This document shows, in pieces, positions 27,746-38,180 of a stretch of 64,000 bases of DNA (positions within the stretch are counted from its first letter, which is position 1; every line of letters starts with the position of its first letter). Source of the DNA: Mycobacterium sp. (GTDB lineage: Bacteria; Actinomycetota; Actinomycetes; Mycobacteriales; Mycobacteriaceae); assembly GCA_003987775.1 (NCBI GenBank), contig RXJD01000065.1, positions 1 through 64,000 of the forward strand. The letters run 5' to 3'. Position numbers and translations under genes: made by a program. The notes beneath the pieces were generated by a model. The model was given only the letters and a program-made list of their open reading frames with translations, was not told the DNA's origin and did not search any database.

Positions 27746-30675
27746 GCGAGACCACCGAGGCTCCGCCGCCGCGCGTCGACCAGCCGCTGATCCCGCCGTT
27801 CCTACCGCGGATGATCCATCGGCTGGCACTGCCCATTGTGCTGGTGTGGTTGGGCATAGTCGTGGTGACCAATACCGTTGCGCCGCAGCTGGAGGCCGTC
27901 GCCAAGACCCATTCGGTGTCGCAGAGCCCCACCGATGCGGCGTCGTTCCAGTCGATGATGCGGGTCGGTAAGACGTTCAAGGAGTTCGATTCCGACAGCT
28001 CGGCGATGATCGTGCTGGAGGGCGACAAACCGCTGGGGGCCGAGGCGCACCGCTACTACGACGAGATCGTCCGGCGAATCCAGGAAGACACGAAACACGT
28101 TCAGCACGTGCAGGACTTCTGGAGCGATCCCTTGACCGCCGCGGGGTCCCAGAGCCACGACCAGAAGGCCGCCTACGTCCAGGTCTACCTCGCCGGCAAC
28201 ATGGGCGGCGGCCTGTCCGCTGAGTCCGCCGACGCGGTCCGCAAGATCGTGAACTCGGTGCCGGCCCCGCAGGGCATCAAGGCGTACGTCACCGGCGCGG
28301 GTCCGCTGTTCGCCGACCAGTCCCACGCCGGCGAGAAAGGCGTCGCGATCGTCACCCTGGTCACGATCCTGGTGATCTTCGTGATGCTGCTCTTCGTCTA
28401 CCGCTCGCTCATCACCGTCCTGGCCGTGTTGTTCATGGTCTTCGTCGAACTGTTGGCAGCCCGCGGCGTGGTTGCCCTGCTGGCCAACTACGAGATCATC
28501 GGACTCTCCACGTTCGCCAACAACCTGCTGGTGTTGATGGCGATCGCTGCCGGTACGGACTACGCGATTTTCGTGGTCGGCCGCTACCACGAGGCCCGTG
28601 GCTTGGGGGAGACTCGCGAACAAGCCTTCTACACCATGTTCCACAGCACCGCGCACGTCGTGCTCGGGTCGGGCCTGACCATCGCCGGCGCGATGTACTG
28701 CCTGAGCTTCTGCCGATTGCCGTATTTCGAGTCACTGGGCGCACCGTGTGCCATCGGCATGTTGGTGGCCGTGCTCGCGGCCTTGACCCTGGGGCCTGCG
28801 GTACTCACCGTGGCGTCGTTCTTCAAACTTCTCGATCCGAAGCGAAAGCTGCAGACTCGGGGCTGGCGCCGCATCGGCACCGCGATCGTCCGTTGGCCCG
28901 CACCGGTTTTCGCCGTCACGATCGCGGTTGCCCTGGTCGGTCTGATCGCTCTGCCGGGCTACAAGACGGACTACGACACCCGTCACTTCCTGCCCGAGGA
29001 CACCCCCGCCAACATCGGTTACGCGGCCGCCGACCGGCACTTCAACCAGGCTCGGCTCAATCCTGAGTTGTTGATGATCGAGACCGATCACGACCTGCGT
29101 AACTCGGCCGACTTCCTGGTGCTGGACAAGGTCGCCAAGGCGGTCTTTCACATCCCCGGCATCGGCCGGGTGCAGACCATTACCCGGCCATTGGGCACGC
29201 CACTCGACCACAGCACCCTCGGTTTTCAGATGGGCGCCCAGGCCGCCGGGCGGCAGCAGACCGAGCACTTCCAGGATGAGCAGGCCAAGAACCTGCTGAA
29301 CCAAGCGGGCGAATTGCGCAAGACGATGGCCACGCTGCGTGAGCAGATGCAGGTCACCCAGGACCTCAGCAACACGACGCACGAAACCACCAAGCTCACC
29401 AAGGAAACGGTGAAGATCACCGAGGCGCTGCGCGACGATATCGCCACCTTCGACGACTTCTTCCGACCGATCCGCAGCTACTTCTATTGGGAGAAGCACT
29501 GTTTCGACATCCCAATCTGCTGGGCGCTGCGGTCCATCTTCAATGCGCTCGACGGCATCGACCAAGTGGCGCAGAACATCCTGGCCCTCAGTCAGAACCT
29601 GGACAGGCTGGACGCGATTCAGCCCAAGCTCGTCGCGTTGATACCCCCGCAGATCGAAAGCCAGCAGCGCAATCTCGACACCATCATGTCGAACTATGCG
29701 ACGACGACAGGTCTCAACGACCAGGCCAGGGCGCAGGCCGATAACGCCACCGCCGAGGGGGACGCGTTCGACAGGGCGAAGAACGACGACACGTTCTACC
29801 TTCCGCCGGAAGCGTTCCAGAGCCCGGATTTCGCGCGGGGTCTCAAACAGTTCATCTCACCGGACGGGCACGCGGTCCGGTTGATCATCTCGCATGAAGG
29901 CGACCCGGCGTCCCCGGAGGGCATCAACCTCATCGAACCGATCAAGCGGGCCGTGCACGAGGCGATCAAGGGAACACCCTGGGAGGGAGCCAAGGTCTAT
30001 CTCGGCGGCACCGCGGCGACGTACAAGGACATGCACGATGGTTCGAACATCGACCTGCTGATCGCCGGAATATCTGCTGCCACATTGATTTTCATCATCA
30101 TGCTGGTGATCACCCGAAGTGTCGTGGCGGCCGTCGTGATCGTCGGCACGGTGCTGTTGTCGCTGGGCGCCTCGTTCGGACTCTCCGTGCTCCTCTGGCA
30201 GTACATCCTGGGCATGAAGTTGCACTGGATGGTGCTGGCGATGGCGATCATCCTGCTACTGGCGGTCGGCTCCGACTACAACCTGCTGCTGATATCGCGG
30301 TTCAAGGAGGAGATCCATGCCGGTCTCAAGACGGGGACCATCCGTGCGATGGCGGGTTCGGGCTCGGTGGTGACTGCCGCAGGTCTGGTGTTCGCCGCCA
30401 CCATGGGCACGTTCGCCTTCAGTCCTTTGAAAGTCATGGCCCAAGTGGGTACGACGATCGCACTGGGACTGTTGTTCGACACATTGATCGTGCGATCGTT
30501 CATGACGCCGTCGCTGGCCACCCTGCTCGGGCGGTGGTTCTGGTGGCCGCAGCACGTGCGCCCACGGCCGGCCAGCACCATGCTACGACCCTATGGACCT
30601 CGTCCGGCGGTGCGTGAACTCATCGGCAGCGACGTGGACGAACAACCAGCGGCCGGAGTGGTGACACGGCGTTAG
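27742..30675 (+). CDS. MmpL-family RND transporter, second copy
   Basis: A 977-residue MmpL4-like RND transporter, closely related in layout to the leftward copy: the first MMPL domain with [20 protein letters not shown], a coiled helical insert around residues 490-690, and the second domain with [20 protein letters not shown]. Compare [20 protein letters not shown] here with [20 protein letters not shown] in the other copy. The cargo may be a siderophore or a lipid; the sequence alone does not decide. The C-terminal tail is cytosolic (about 40 residues). Confidence 0.9.
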   Translation: MSETTEAPPPRVDQPLIPPFLPRMIHRLALPIVLVWLGIVVVTNTVAPQLEAVAKTHSVSQSPTDAASFQSMMRVGKTFKEFDSDSSAMIVLEGDKPLGAEAHRYYDEIVRRIQEDTKHVQHVQDFWSDPLTAAGSQSHDQKAAYVQVYLAGNMGGGLSAESADAVRKIVNSVPAPQGIKAYVTGAGPLFADQSHAGEKGVAIVTLVTILVIFVMLLFVYRSLITVLAVLFMVFVELLAARGVVALLANYEIIGLSTFANNLLVLMAIAAGTDYAIFVVGRYHEARGLGETREQAFYTMFHSTAHVVLGSGLTIAGAMYCLSFCRLPYFESLGAPCAIGMLVAVLAALTLGPAVLTVASFFKLLDPKRKLQTRGWRRIGTAIVRWPAPVFAVTIAVALVGLIALPGYKTDYDTRHFLPEDTPANIGYAAADRHFNQARLNPELLMIETDHDLRNSADFLVLDKVAKAVFHIPGIGRVQTITRPLGTPLDHSTLGFQMGAQAAGRQQTEHFQDEQAKNLLNQAGELRKTMATLREQMQVTQDLSNTTHETTKLTKETVKITEALRDDIATFDDFFRPIRSYFYWEKHCFDIPICWALRSIFNALDGIDQVAQNILALSQNLDRLDAIQPKLVALIPPQIESQQRNLDTIMSNYATTTGLNDQARAQADNATAEGDAFDRAKNDDTFYLPPEAFQSPDFARGLKQFISPDGHAVRLIISHEGDPASPEGINLIEPIKRAVHEAIKGTPWEGAKVYLGGTAATYKDMHDGSNIDLLIAGISAATLIFIIMLVITRSVVAAVVIVGTVLLSLGASFGLSVLLWQYILGMKLHWMVLAMAIILLLAVGSDYNLLLISRFKEEIHAGLKTGTIRAMAGSGSVVTAAGLVFAATMGTFAFSPLKVMAQVGTTIALGLLFDTLIVRSFMTPSLATLLGRWFWWPQHVRPRPASTMLRPYGPRPAVRELIGSDVDEQPAAGVVTRR

Positions 30676-30711
30676 CGCGGCTGGCGCAGGGCGCTGGTGA
30701 GGGTGTGTTTT

Positions 30712-31035
30712 CTAGAGCGCGACGACGTCGCGCATGATGTCGCTCAACTCCGAGACCGGGGCCCCGCACGTCAGGCAGTAGGCACCCGATGAGCGTCTGA
30801 GCTGGCCCACCTGCACCAGGATCTCGGCCTCCGCGCGCCACAGGCACGCTATGCAGACGATCTCGACGATGTTTCCGAACGGGTCGACGTGGGGGTGATT
30901 GCATTCATCCACCGCGTGCCGGTGGACGATGTGAGTTGCCCGGTTGGTGCAGCCGGCTTCGAATTGACAGGTGATGGTCTGCCAGTCCAGGGCCGCGAGC
31001 GTGCCAGGGATGCCATTGCCAGTCGTTTGGCTCAT
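30712..31035 (-). CDS. Cysteine-rich putative metal-binding protein
   Basis: I do not recognise a named family. The 107-residue product (MSQTTGNGIPGTLAALDWQT) has Cys in TCQFEAGCTN, DECNHPH, IVCIACLW and YCLTCGAPV; the last two are Cys-x-x-Cys pairs typical of zinc ribbons. His residues in HIVHRH and HPHVD could also bind metal. No signal peptide or membrane segment is seen. The ATG at 31035 is chosen because the conserved Cys start soon after; the frame is open to 31215. It converges with the second mmpL gene, 36 bases apart. Confidence 0.65.
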   Translation of the reverse strand: MSQTTGNGIPGTLAALDWQTITCQFEAGCTNRATHIVHRHAVDECNHPHVDPFGNIVEIVCIACLWRAEAEILVQVGQLRRSSGAYCLTCGAPVSELSDIMRDVVAL

Positions 31036-31379
31036 GCGATGTCCTCCAGCTTCCGGAACGCAGTCACAACCATCACTCGCAGATCGAGCCGATGTCTGGC
31101 TGGCCGGAGGTCCATTATGGGTTCGTTTGACCCGCCGCGGCAAGGGCCCGGACGATGTATTTATGCACGGACGGGTGGTTGCAACGCTCCGCCGAAACCG
31201 TACTTTCGGTGCCACCTAGCGCTACTCCGCAGGTCATCGGGTCGGAAGAGCCCCGGGAACGGCCTCTGAACGGATGAAATTTCCGCTTCTCAATCTCAGG
31301 ACAGAATCAAAAAAATCTGCTAGCGGATCCCGTGGGAAGGGTCCGGAACGGGCCTCGGCCCGTTCGGTCTAAGGCGCCC
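31036..31379. other. Intergenic region without a supported gene
   Basis: This 344-base gap should hold the promoter of the leftward Cys-rich gene and, at its right end, the terminator of the Rv0455c unit. The run of seven A residues at about 31306-31313 reads as T on the minus strand, downstream of that hairpin. No start codon with a convincing reading frame was found. Confidence 0.5.
31346..31365 (-). terminator. Hairpin terminator after the Rv0455c unit
   Basis: GAACGGGCC (31346-31354) and GGCCCGTTC (31357-31365) form a perfect 9-bp inverted repeat around TC, probably folding as 8 bp with a four-base loop. It is 15 bases past the stop at 31380 in the leftward direction. There is no direct T tract; a T run comes only about 35 bases later. 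Confidence 0.6.
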
Positions 31380-31622
31380 CTAGGGCTGGTTGACGCAGAA
31401 CGCCACGCACAGTGCGGAGACCGGAATGGAGACCCATTGCAACTGGCCGTCCGCCTGGCGCTCACAGTAGATGGGGCCGGGCTTGCCCCAGACCTTCGCG
31501 CCCTCCGGTGAGCATTGTTTGCCGAGATCCGTATCGGCGTGCGCGGGACTACTGCTGAACGCGATCGCGAGGGGAGCGACCGCCGTCATCATCGCTGCGG
31601 CGACGAGCTTGCGTGCGCGCAC
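31380..31622 (-). CDS. Small secreted cysteine-containing protein
   Basis: An 80-residue product with a signal peptide (MRARKLVAAAMMTAVAPLAI, cleavage probably after AHA at about residue 29) and a mature chain of about 51 residues having four Cys: KQCSPEG, IYCERQ, and ALCVAFCVNQP. Two disulfides are likely outside the membrane. It begins only five bases after the Rv0455c-like stop, so they share a transcript and probably act in the same compartment. The function is not known; the context suggests siderophore export or secretion. Confidence 0.75.
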   Translation of the reverse strand: MRARKLVAAAMMTAVAPLAIAFSSSPAHADTDLGKQCSPEGAKVWGKPGPIYCERQADGQLQWVSIPVSALCVAFCVNQP

Positions 31623-31627
31623 GTTGC

Positions 31628-32158
<531 letters not shown>

Positions 32159-32161
32159 TTA

Positions 32162-33094
32162 CTACCCTTCGCGATCAGGAACTATCACGTGTGACGGGTT
32201 CGGCCTCAGATCGGGGGGAGCCTGGCTGTAGTCGCCGAACGGGCCGTCCCGGCGCTCCACCGCAGCCCGCACACCCTGCGTCTCGGCGGTGCGGATGAAG
32301 TCCAGCGCGTCGGGGGTGTTGCGCATCAGGCCGTCGAGAATGCCGCCCAGCAACTGGGTGGAAGCCAGGCCCATATTCTCGTAGGCCTGATTGACGATCA
32401 GCTTCTGTGCCCGCAGCTGCGACAACGGGATCTGCGCCAGCTCCGCCGCGACCTCGGCGACCCGGGCCTCCAGCCGGTCGAACGGGACCGCCTCGTTGAT
32501 CAGTTCCACCTCGGCGGCCTGTACGCCGGTCAGCGGCCGACCGGTCAGCGCATGCCATTTCACCTTGGCCAAACTCAGCCGGTACAGCCACATGCCGGTC
32601 AGGTAGGCGCCCCACATCCTGCTGTACGGGGTGCCGATCACGGCGTCCTCGCTGGCGATCACGATGTCGGCGCACAGGGCGTAGTCGCTGGCGCCACCGA
32701 CGCACCAGCCGTGAACCTGCGCGATCACCGGTTTCGACGCCCGCCAGATGGCCATGAACTTCTGCGTCGGCGCGGTCTCGCGCGCGCTGACCATGGCGAA
32801 ATCCTTTCCCGGATCCCACTGGCCGTCGGTCATCATGCCCTCGCCCCAGTGTTGGAAGCCTCCGCCGAAGTCAAAACCGCCGGAGAAGGCCCGTCCGGCG
32901 CCGCGCAGCACGATGACCTTGATGTCGTGGTCACGTTCGGCCAGGCCGATGGCGGCCTCGATCTCGTCGGGCATCGGCGGGACGATCGTGTTCAGCTGCT
33001 CGGGTCGATTGAGGGTGATCGTGGCCACCGGACCCTTGCTCGAGTACAGCAGCGTTTCGAATTCGGGCTCCCGAGACGGCATGACAGAAGGCAT
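32162..33094 (-). CDS. echA2: Enoyl-CoA hydratase/isomerase family protein
   Basis: A 310-residue crotonase-fold protein. VATITLNRPEQLNTIVPPM opens the domain, FSGGFDFGGGFQHWGEGMMT replaces the usual oxyanion AGAD region, and IAQVHGWCVGGASDYALCAD carries the second oxyanion Gly. The first catalytic Glu of classical hydratases lies in a divergent segment, so the precise reaction is open. Order (Rv0455c, echA2, Rv0457c) matches M. tuberculosis echA2. A DedA gene lies between it and the peptidase here. Confidence 0.85.
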   Translation of the reverse strand: MPSVMPSREPEFETLLYSSKGPVATITLNRPEQLNTIVPPMPDEIEAAIGLAERDHDIKVIVLRGAGRAFSGGFDFGGGFQHWGEGMMTDGQWDPGKDFAMVSARETAPTQKFMAIWRASKPVIAQVHGWCVGGASDYALCADIVIASEDAVIGTPYSRMWGAYLTGMWLYRLSLAKVKWHALTGRPLTGVQAAEVELINEAVPFDRLEARVAEVAAELAQIPLSQLRAQKLIVNQAYENMGLASTQLLGGILDGLMRNTPDALDFIRTAETQGVRAAVERRDGPFGDYSQAPPDLRPNPSHVIVPDREG

Positions 33095-33126
33095 GAACAG
33101 AAGCGAAGCCGCGCGGATTTATGGTG

Positions 33127-33747
33127 TCAAGCCTGCTGGCGACGTCTCATCGCCAGCCCGGCCACCACGGCGAACGCGACGGCTGCGCACGTGGCCAGCA
33201 GGTAGATGCCGTAACGCTGGAATGCGGCATAGAGCGTCTCGATGTGGTTGCCGGCCAGATATCCGGCGAGCACCCAGACGGCCACCCACACCGCAGAGCC
33301 CAGCGCGTTGTAGGCCAGGTAGCGGCGCCAATTCATCCGTGCCAGTCCCGCGGCTATGCCGCTGGCCTGGCGGAGTCCGTCGACGAAGCGCCCGAGGGAG
33401 ACCACCAGATGGCCGCGCCTGGCGAAGAAGCGCTCCGCCTTGGCCAGCCGATCCGGCGTGAGCAGCACATACGGACCGAACCGCAGCACCAGCCCACGGC
33501 CACCGTAGCGGCCGATGGCATAGCCGGCGTTGTCCCCGCCCATCGCCGCGAGCAGCCCTGCGACCAGTACCGGGACCAGGGTCAGATGGCCGCTGGCCGC
33601 GTAGATACCGCCCGCGATGAGGATCAGCTGGCCTGGAAGCGGTATTCCGATCCCTTCCAGCCCCACCAGAACCCCGATCGCCGCGTACCCGTACCTGTCG
33701 AGGCTGGGGGCAAGCGTGTCGAAGATTCCCGGCAGTTGCGCGGACAT
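33127..33747 (-). CDS. DedA-family membrane protein
   Basis: A 206-residue DedA/SNARE-associated protein: GVLVGLEGIGIPLPGQLILI (conserved Glu and Pro of the family), the RFGPYVLLTPDRLAKAERFF segment, and GRFVDGLRQASGIAAGLARM, the conserved Arg motif. DedA proteins are thought to be undecaprenyl-phosphate or phospholipid flippases and need the proton gradient. Five to six hydrophobic segments are seen. It sits between echA2 and the prolyl oligopeptidase gene, all leftward. Confidence 0.88.
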   Translation of the reverse strand: MSAQLPGIFDTLAPSLDRYGYAAIGVLVGLEGIGIPLPGQLILIAGGIYAASGHLTLVPVLVAGLLAAMGGDNAGYAIGRYGGRGLVLRFGPYVLLTPDRLAKAERFFARRGHLVVSLGRFVDGLRQASGIAAGLARMNWRRYLAYNALGSAVWVAVWVLAGYLAGNHIETLYAAFQRYGIYLLATCAAVAFAVVAGLAMRRRQQA

Positions 33748-33799
33748 GGGTTCCAGGGTGCCCGATGCTGCTTGCAGCTAGACGTTGTAACCGTCACAG

Positions 33800-35830
33800 C
33801 TACGTGTCGGTTGCCAGCATCCGCCACAGGAATGAGTAGCTCAGCGCCGACTTGAACGCGAGTTGCTCGTTGTCGGCGGCGCCGCCGTGTCCACCCTCGA
33901 TGTTCTCGTAGTACCAGACCCGGTGGCCGGTGGCCTCGAGGGCGGCGGTCATCTTGCGGGCGTGGCCGGGATGCACCCGGTCGTCGCGGGTGGACGTGGT
34001 CAGCAGGATCGGCGGATACTTCCGGTCCGCCGAAATGTTCTGGTACGGCGAGTATTCGGAGATGAACGCCCAATCTTCCGGGTTGTCCGGGTCGCCGTAT
34101 TCGGCCACCCAGGAGGCGCCGGCCAGCAGCAGGTGGTAGCGCTTCATGTCCAGCAGGGGCACGCTGCAGACCAGCGCGCCGAACTTCTCCGGGTACGTGG
34201 TCAACATGATTCCCATCAGCAGGCCGCCGTTGCTGCCGCCCTGGGCGCCGAGTTGGCCGACCGTGGTGATGCCGCGCCGGACCAGATCGTCGGCGACAGC
34301 CACGAAGTCTTCGGCCACCTTGTGCCGCCCTTCGCGCATCGCCTGGGTGTGCCAGCCCGGTCCATACTCCCCGCCCCCGCGGATGTTGGCCAGCACGTAG
34401 GTACCACCGCGGGCCAGCCACAGCCGGCCCAGCACCCCGCTGTAGCCGGGAGTAAGCGAGGTCTCGAAGCCGCCGTAGCCGTAGAGCAGGGTGGGGGTCG
34501 GTCCCGTGGTGTCTGCGGGGCGGACCACGAAGTACGGGACCGAGGTGCCGTCCTGCGACGTGACGAAATGCTGTTCGACTGAAAGGTTTTCAGCGTCGAA
34601 GAAGGACGGCGCCGACTTGATCGGCTCGAGGCCGTCGGTGCCGGTGCCGCGCAACAGCCGAGACGGGGCGGTGAATCCGCTGGAGTCCAGGAAGAACTCG
34701 TCGCCGGTGTCGTCGGCGGCCGTGATCACGGTGTTCGTCGACTCGGGCAAACCCGACAGCGGCTCGCGCTGCCAGGTTCCCGGAATGACGATCTCCACCC
34801 GGCTGGCCACGTCGGCCAGCGTGACGAGCAGCAGCCGGTCCCTCGTCCAGGCGTGGTAGTAGAGGCAGGTGTGTTCATCGGGCTCGAACACCACCGTGAG
34901 ATCTCTTGCGCCGCTGATGAATTCGTCGTAGTTGGCAGCCAGGAGGGAACCGGCGCGATAGGTCGTGTCATTGACGGTCCAGTCGGTGCGCAGCTCGACC
35001 AGCAACCACTCGCGGTGCACCGACATGCTGCTGGCGTCCGTCGGCACGTCGATGGAGATGAGTTCGGTGCCGCGCAACTCGTAGCGCTGGCGATTCCAGA
35101 AGTCCAGGGAGCGGCCGATGAAGGTGCGTTCGAAGCCCGGCGTGCGGTCTTTCGAGCCGCCGGCGCTGACGTCAGTGGGCTCGCCCTCGAAAATCGTCTC
35201 CGCCTCGGCCAGTGGCGTGCCGCGCCGCCACCGCTTGAGGATTCGCGGATAACCGGATTCGGTCATCGAGCCCGGGCCGAAGTCGGTGCCCACCAGGACG
35301 GTGTCCGGGTCGTCCCACCCGATCTGTGACTTGGCCTCCGGCAACTCGAACCCGTCGGCAACGAATTCCCTTGTCACCATGTCGAATTCGCGCACAACGA
35401 CGGCATCCGAGCCGCCCGGCGAAAGGCTGACCAGGGCTCGGGTGAGCTCTGGTTCGATCACCTCGGCGCCGGCCCACACCCAGTTCCGGTTGTCCGCACG
35501 GCCCAACTCGTCGACGTCGATCACCACATCCCACTCGGGCGAGTCGGTGCGGTAGCTCTCCAGCGTGGTGCGCCGCCACAGGCCGCGAGGGTTCTTGGCA
35601 TCGCGCCAGAAGTCGTACAGATAGTCCCCCCGCCGGCGCACGTAAGGGATCCGGGCGTCGGTGTCGAGCACCTCCAGCGCCTCGGTGCGCATCGTCTCGA
35701 ACTCGGCGTCGCAGAACTCCTTTTTGGTCGGCTCGTTGCGGGCGCGCACCCAATCCAGTGCCTCCTCTCCGGTGACGTCTTCGAGCCAGAGGTAGGGGTC
35801 GTCGGCAGTCTCAGATGGCATGGAAGCCAT
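33800..35830 (-). CDS. Prolyl oligopeptidase family serine peptidase (Rv0457c homologue)
   Basis: A 676-residue S9 peptidase. The N-terminal half is the beta-propeller that filters substrates; DDPYLWLEDVTGEEALDWVR is the typical start. The C-terminal hydrolase has the Ser nucleophile in GGSNGGLLMG, Asp in TSTRDDRVHPGHARKM and His in GGHGG. It should cleave short proline-containing peptides in the cytosol; no signal peptide is visible. An ATG three codons later (35821) is an equally good start. It diverges from the aldehyde dehydrogenase gene 55 bases away. Confidence 0.92.
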   Translation of the reverse strand: MASMPSETADDPYLWLEDVTGEEALDWVRARNEPTKKEFCDAEFETMRTEALEVLDTDARIPYVRRRGDYLYDFWRDAKNPRGLWRRTTLESYRTDSPEWDVVIDVDELGRADNRNWVWAGAEVIEPELTRALVSLSPGGSDAVVVREFDMVTREFVADGFELPEAKSQIGWDDPDTVLVGTDFGPGSMTESGYPRILKRWRRGTPLAEAETIFEGEPTDVSAGGSKDRTPGFERTFIGRSLDFWNRQRYELRGTELISIDVPTDASSMSVHREWLLVELRTDWTVNDTTYRAGSLLAANYDEFISGARDLTVVFEPDEHTCLYYHAWTRDRLLLVTLADVASRVEIVIPGTWQREPLSGLPESTNTVITAADDTGDEFFLDSSGFTAPSRLLRGTGTDGLEPIKSAPSFFDAENLSVEQHFVTSQDGTSVPYFVVRPADTTGPTPTLLYGYGGFETSLTPGYSGVLGRLWLARGGTYVLANIRGGGEYGPGWHTQAMREGRHKVAEDFVAVADDLVRRGITTVGQLGAQGGSNGGLLMGIMLTTYPEKFGALVCSVPLLDMKRYHLLLAGASWVAEYGDPDNPEDWAFISEYSPYQNISADRKYPPILLTTSTRDDRVHPGHARKMTAALEATGHRVWYYENIEGGHGGAADNEQLAFKSALSYSFLWRMLATDT

Positions 35831-35885
35831 TCTGGCCCAGCGGTAGTGTGAGCTGTATTACATGAACTAACGAGGAGCCGAACAG

Positions 35886-37409
35886 ATGCCTGTCTTTGCA
35901 CGTCCGGGGACTTCCGGGGCGCTGATGTCCTATGAGTCGCGGTACGGGAACTTCATCAGCGGCGAGTGGGTCGCGCCCGCCGCGGGCCGCTACTTCGAGA
36001 ACCCGTCGCCGGTGACCGGCCAGTCGTTCTGCGAAATTCCGCGGTCCGACGAAACCGACATCGAGAAGGCGCTGGATGCCGCACACGGTGCGGCACCGGC
36101 CTGGGGCAAGACATCGCCAGCCGAACGGGCCGCGATTCTGAACAAGATCGCCGACCGTATCGAGGCGAACACCGCCGCGCTCGCGGTGGCCGAAGTATGG
36201 GACAACGGCAAGCCCATCCGCGAGGCGTTGGCCGCCGACATTCCGTTGGCCGCCGACCATTTCCGGTACTTCGCGGCCGCCATCCGGGCCCAGGAGGGCG
36301 CCCTGTCGCAGATCGACGACGACACCGTCGCCTACCACTTCCACGAACCGCTCGGCGTCGTCGGGCAGATCATCCCCTGGAACTTCCCGATCCTGATGGG
36401 CGCGTGGAAACTGGCACCGGCGCTGGCGGCCGGCAACGCGATCGTGCTGAAGCCGGCCGAACAGACCCCGGCCTCGATCCTGTACCTGATGTCGCTGATC
36501 GGTGACCTGCTGCCGCCGGGAGTGCTCAACGTCGTCAACGGCTTCGGTGCCGAGGCCGGTAAACCGCTGGCCTCGAGCAACCGGATCGCCAAGGTCGCCT
36601 TCACCGGGGAGACCACCACCGGGCGACTCATCATGCAGTACGCCTCGCAGAACCTGATCCCGGTCACCCTGGAACTCGGCGGCAAAAGCCCGAACATCTT
36701 CTTCTCCGACGTGATGGCCGCCGGCGACGACTTCCAGGACAAGGCGCTGGAAGGCTTCACCATGTTCGCCCTCAACCAGGGCGAAGTCTGCACCTGCCCG
36801 TCGCGCAGCCTGGTGCAGTCCGATATCCACGACGAGTTTTTGGAGTTGGCCGCGATCCGGACCAAGGCCGTCCGGCAGGGTGACCCGCTGGACTCCGAGA
36901 CCATGCTGGGATCCCAGGCGTCCAACGACCAGTTGGAGAAGATCCTGTCCTACATCGAGATCGGCAAAGGCGAAGGCGCCAAGATCATCACCGGCGGCGA
37001 GCGTGCCGAACTGGGCGGCGACCTGTCCGGCGGCTTCTACATGCAGCCGACGATCTTCAGCGGCAACAACAAGATGCGGATCTTCCAGGAAGAGATCTTC
37101 GGACCGGTAGTGGCGGTAACCCCGTTCGACAGCTACGACGACGCGATCGGGATCGCCAACGACACCCTCTACGGTCTGGGGGCGGGTGTGTGGAGCCGCA
37201 ACGGCAACACCGCCTACCGGGCCGGGCGCGACATCAAGGCCGGGCGGGTCTGGGTGAACTGCTACCACGTGTACCCGCCGCACTCGGCATTCGGCGGTTA
37301 CAAGCAGTCCGGCTTCGGGCGCGAGGGTCACCTGATGGCGCTCGAGCACTACCAGCAGACCAAGAACATGCTGGTGTCCTACTCCGAGAAGGCGCAGGGC
37401 TTCTTCTGA
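35886..37409 (+). CDS. NAD-dependent aldehyde dehydrogenase (Rv0458 homologue)
   Basis: A 507-residue aldehyde dehydrogenase. Key motifs are [29 protein letters not shown] (NAD binding), [12 protein letters not shown] with the general base Glu, and [11 protein letters not shown] with the catalytic Cys. The C-terminus [13 protein letters not shown] is typical. The closest functional type is the acetaldehyde/alcohol-linked ALDH found beside DUF779 proteins. The DUF779 gene overlaps its stop (TGATG, 37407-37411). The first codons ([20 protein letters not shown]) leave ATG 35925 as a second possible start. Confidence 0.95.
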   Translation: MPVFARPGTSGALMSYESRYGNFISGEWVAPAAGRYFENPSPVTGQSFCEIPRSDETDIEKALDAAHGAAPAWGKTSPAERAAILNKIADRIEANTAALAVAEVWDNGKPIREALAADIPLAADHFRYFAAAIRAQEGALSQIDDDTVAYHFHEPLGVVGQIIPWNFPILMGAWKLAPALAAGNAIVLKPAEQTPASILYLMSLIGDLLPPGVLNVVNGFGAEAGKPLASSNRIAKVAFTGETTTGRLIMQYASQNLIPVTLELGGKSPNIFFSDVMAAGDDFQDKALEGFTMFALNQGEVCTCPSRSLVQSDIHDEFLELAAIRTKAVRQGDPLDSETMLGSQASNDQLEKILSYIEIGKGEGAKIITGGERAELGGDLSGGFYMQPTIFSGNNKMRIFQEEIFGPVVAVTPFDSYDDAIGIANDTLYGLGAGVWSRNGNTAYRAGRDIKAGRVWVNCYHVYPPHSAFGGYKQSGFGREGHLMALEHYQQTKNMLVSYSEKAQGFF

Positions 37410-37882
37410 TGATCCCGGGGGCGCTCATCACCGCCTCCGCCGCCGAACTGCTGCAGCGTTTGCAGGACCGGCACGGACCGGTGATGTTCCACCAGTCCGG
37501 TGGCTGCTGCGACGGGTCGTCGCCGATGTGTTACCCGCGCGGGGACTTCCTGGTGGGCGACCGCGACGTCCTGCTGGGCGTTCTCGACGTCGGCGCCGAA
37601 GGCGTTCCCGTATGGATCTCCGGGCCGCAGTACGAGACCTGGAAGCACACCCAACTGGTCATCGATGTGGTGCCCGGCCGCGGCGGCGGCTTCAGCCTGG
37701 AAGCGCCGGAGGGGATGCGATTCCTCAGCCGCGGCCGGGTCTTCACCGAGACCGAAAGTGCGGAGCTGCAAGCGCAACCGGTGATCACGGGCGCGGCCTA
37801 CGAGCGTGGCGAAAGGCCGTCGATACGAGGCCATCTTGTGACCGACAACTCGCCGGGGACGTGCCCAGCGCCGCCTCGGTAG
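37409..37882 (+). CDS. DUF779 protein, partner of the aldehyde dehydrogenase
   Basis: A 157-residue protein with the DUF779 Cys cluster MFHQSGGCCDGSSPMCYPRG near residue 30, then PVWISGPQYETWKHTQLVID and SLEAPEGMRFLSRGRVFT. The three Cys suggest metal binding. The family occurs beside NAD-dependent aldehyde dehydrogenases in actinobacteria, as here with overlapping start and stop, so it probably serves that enzyme; how is unknown. The C-terminal about 25 residues (GERPSIRGHLVTDNSPGTCP) look like a species-specific extension. Confidence 0.85.
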   Translation: MIPGALITASAAELLQRLQDRHGPVMFHQSGGCCDGSSPMCYPRGDFLVGDRDVLLGVLDVGAEGVPVWISGPQYETWKHTQLVIDVVPGRGGGFSLEAPEGMRFLSRGRVFTETESAELQAQPVITGAAYERGERPSIRGHLVTDNSPGTCPAPPR

Positions 37883-37901
37883 TTCAGTAAGGTCGTCTAC
37901 C

Positions 37902-38180
37902 GTGATCCCCCTTCCGCGCGCGTGGCTGCTGGCCAGCGCCATGCTGGCGGGCAGTGCGATGGGGCAGCTGCTGGCGGTGGCGTCGAGCCTGCTGATACAT
38001 GCCCGGGTGCGGCCGGACATCGCCATTGCGCTGGTGGTCGGCGTCCCGGCCCTGGTCGGACTGTTGGTGATCCTGTTCTCCGGGCGTCGATGGGTGACCA
38101 TGCTCGGCGCGGCCATCCTGGCGCTGGGACCCGGCTGGCTGGGCATGCTCGTCGCCATGCAGGTGGTCTCCCATGGCTGA
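37902..38180 (+). CDS. Small membrane protein (Rv0460 homologue)
   Basis: A 92-residue protein with three hydrophobic stretches (WLLASAMLAGSAMGQLLAVA, IAIALVVGVPALVGLLVILF, MLGAAILALGPGWLGMLVAM). No catalytic motif is seen. It starts 19 bases after the DUF779 stop and overlaps the next gene by eight bases, so it is co-transcribed with it. Confidence 0.8.
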   Translation: MIPLPRAWLLASAMLAGSAMGQLLAVASSLLIHARVRPDIAIALVVGVPALVGLLVILFSGRRWVTMLGAAILALGPGWLGMLVAMQVVSHG

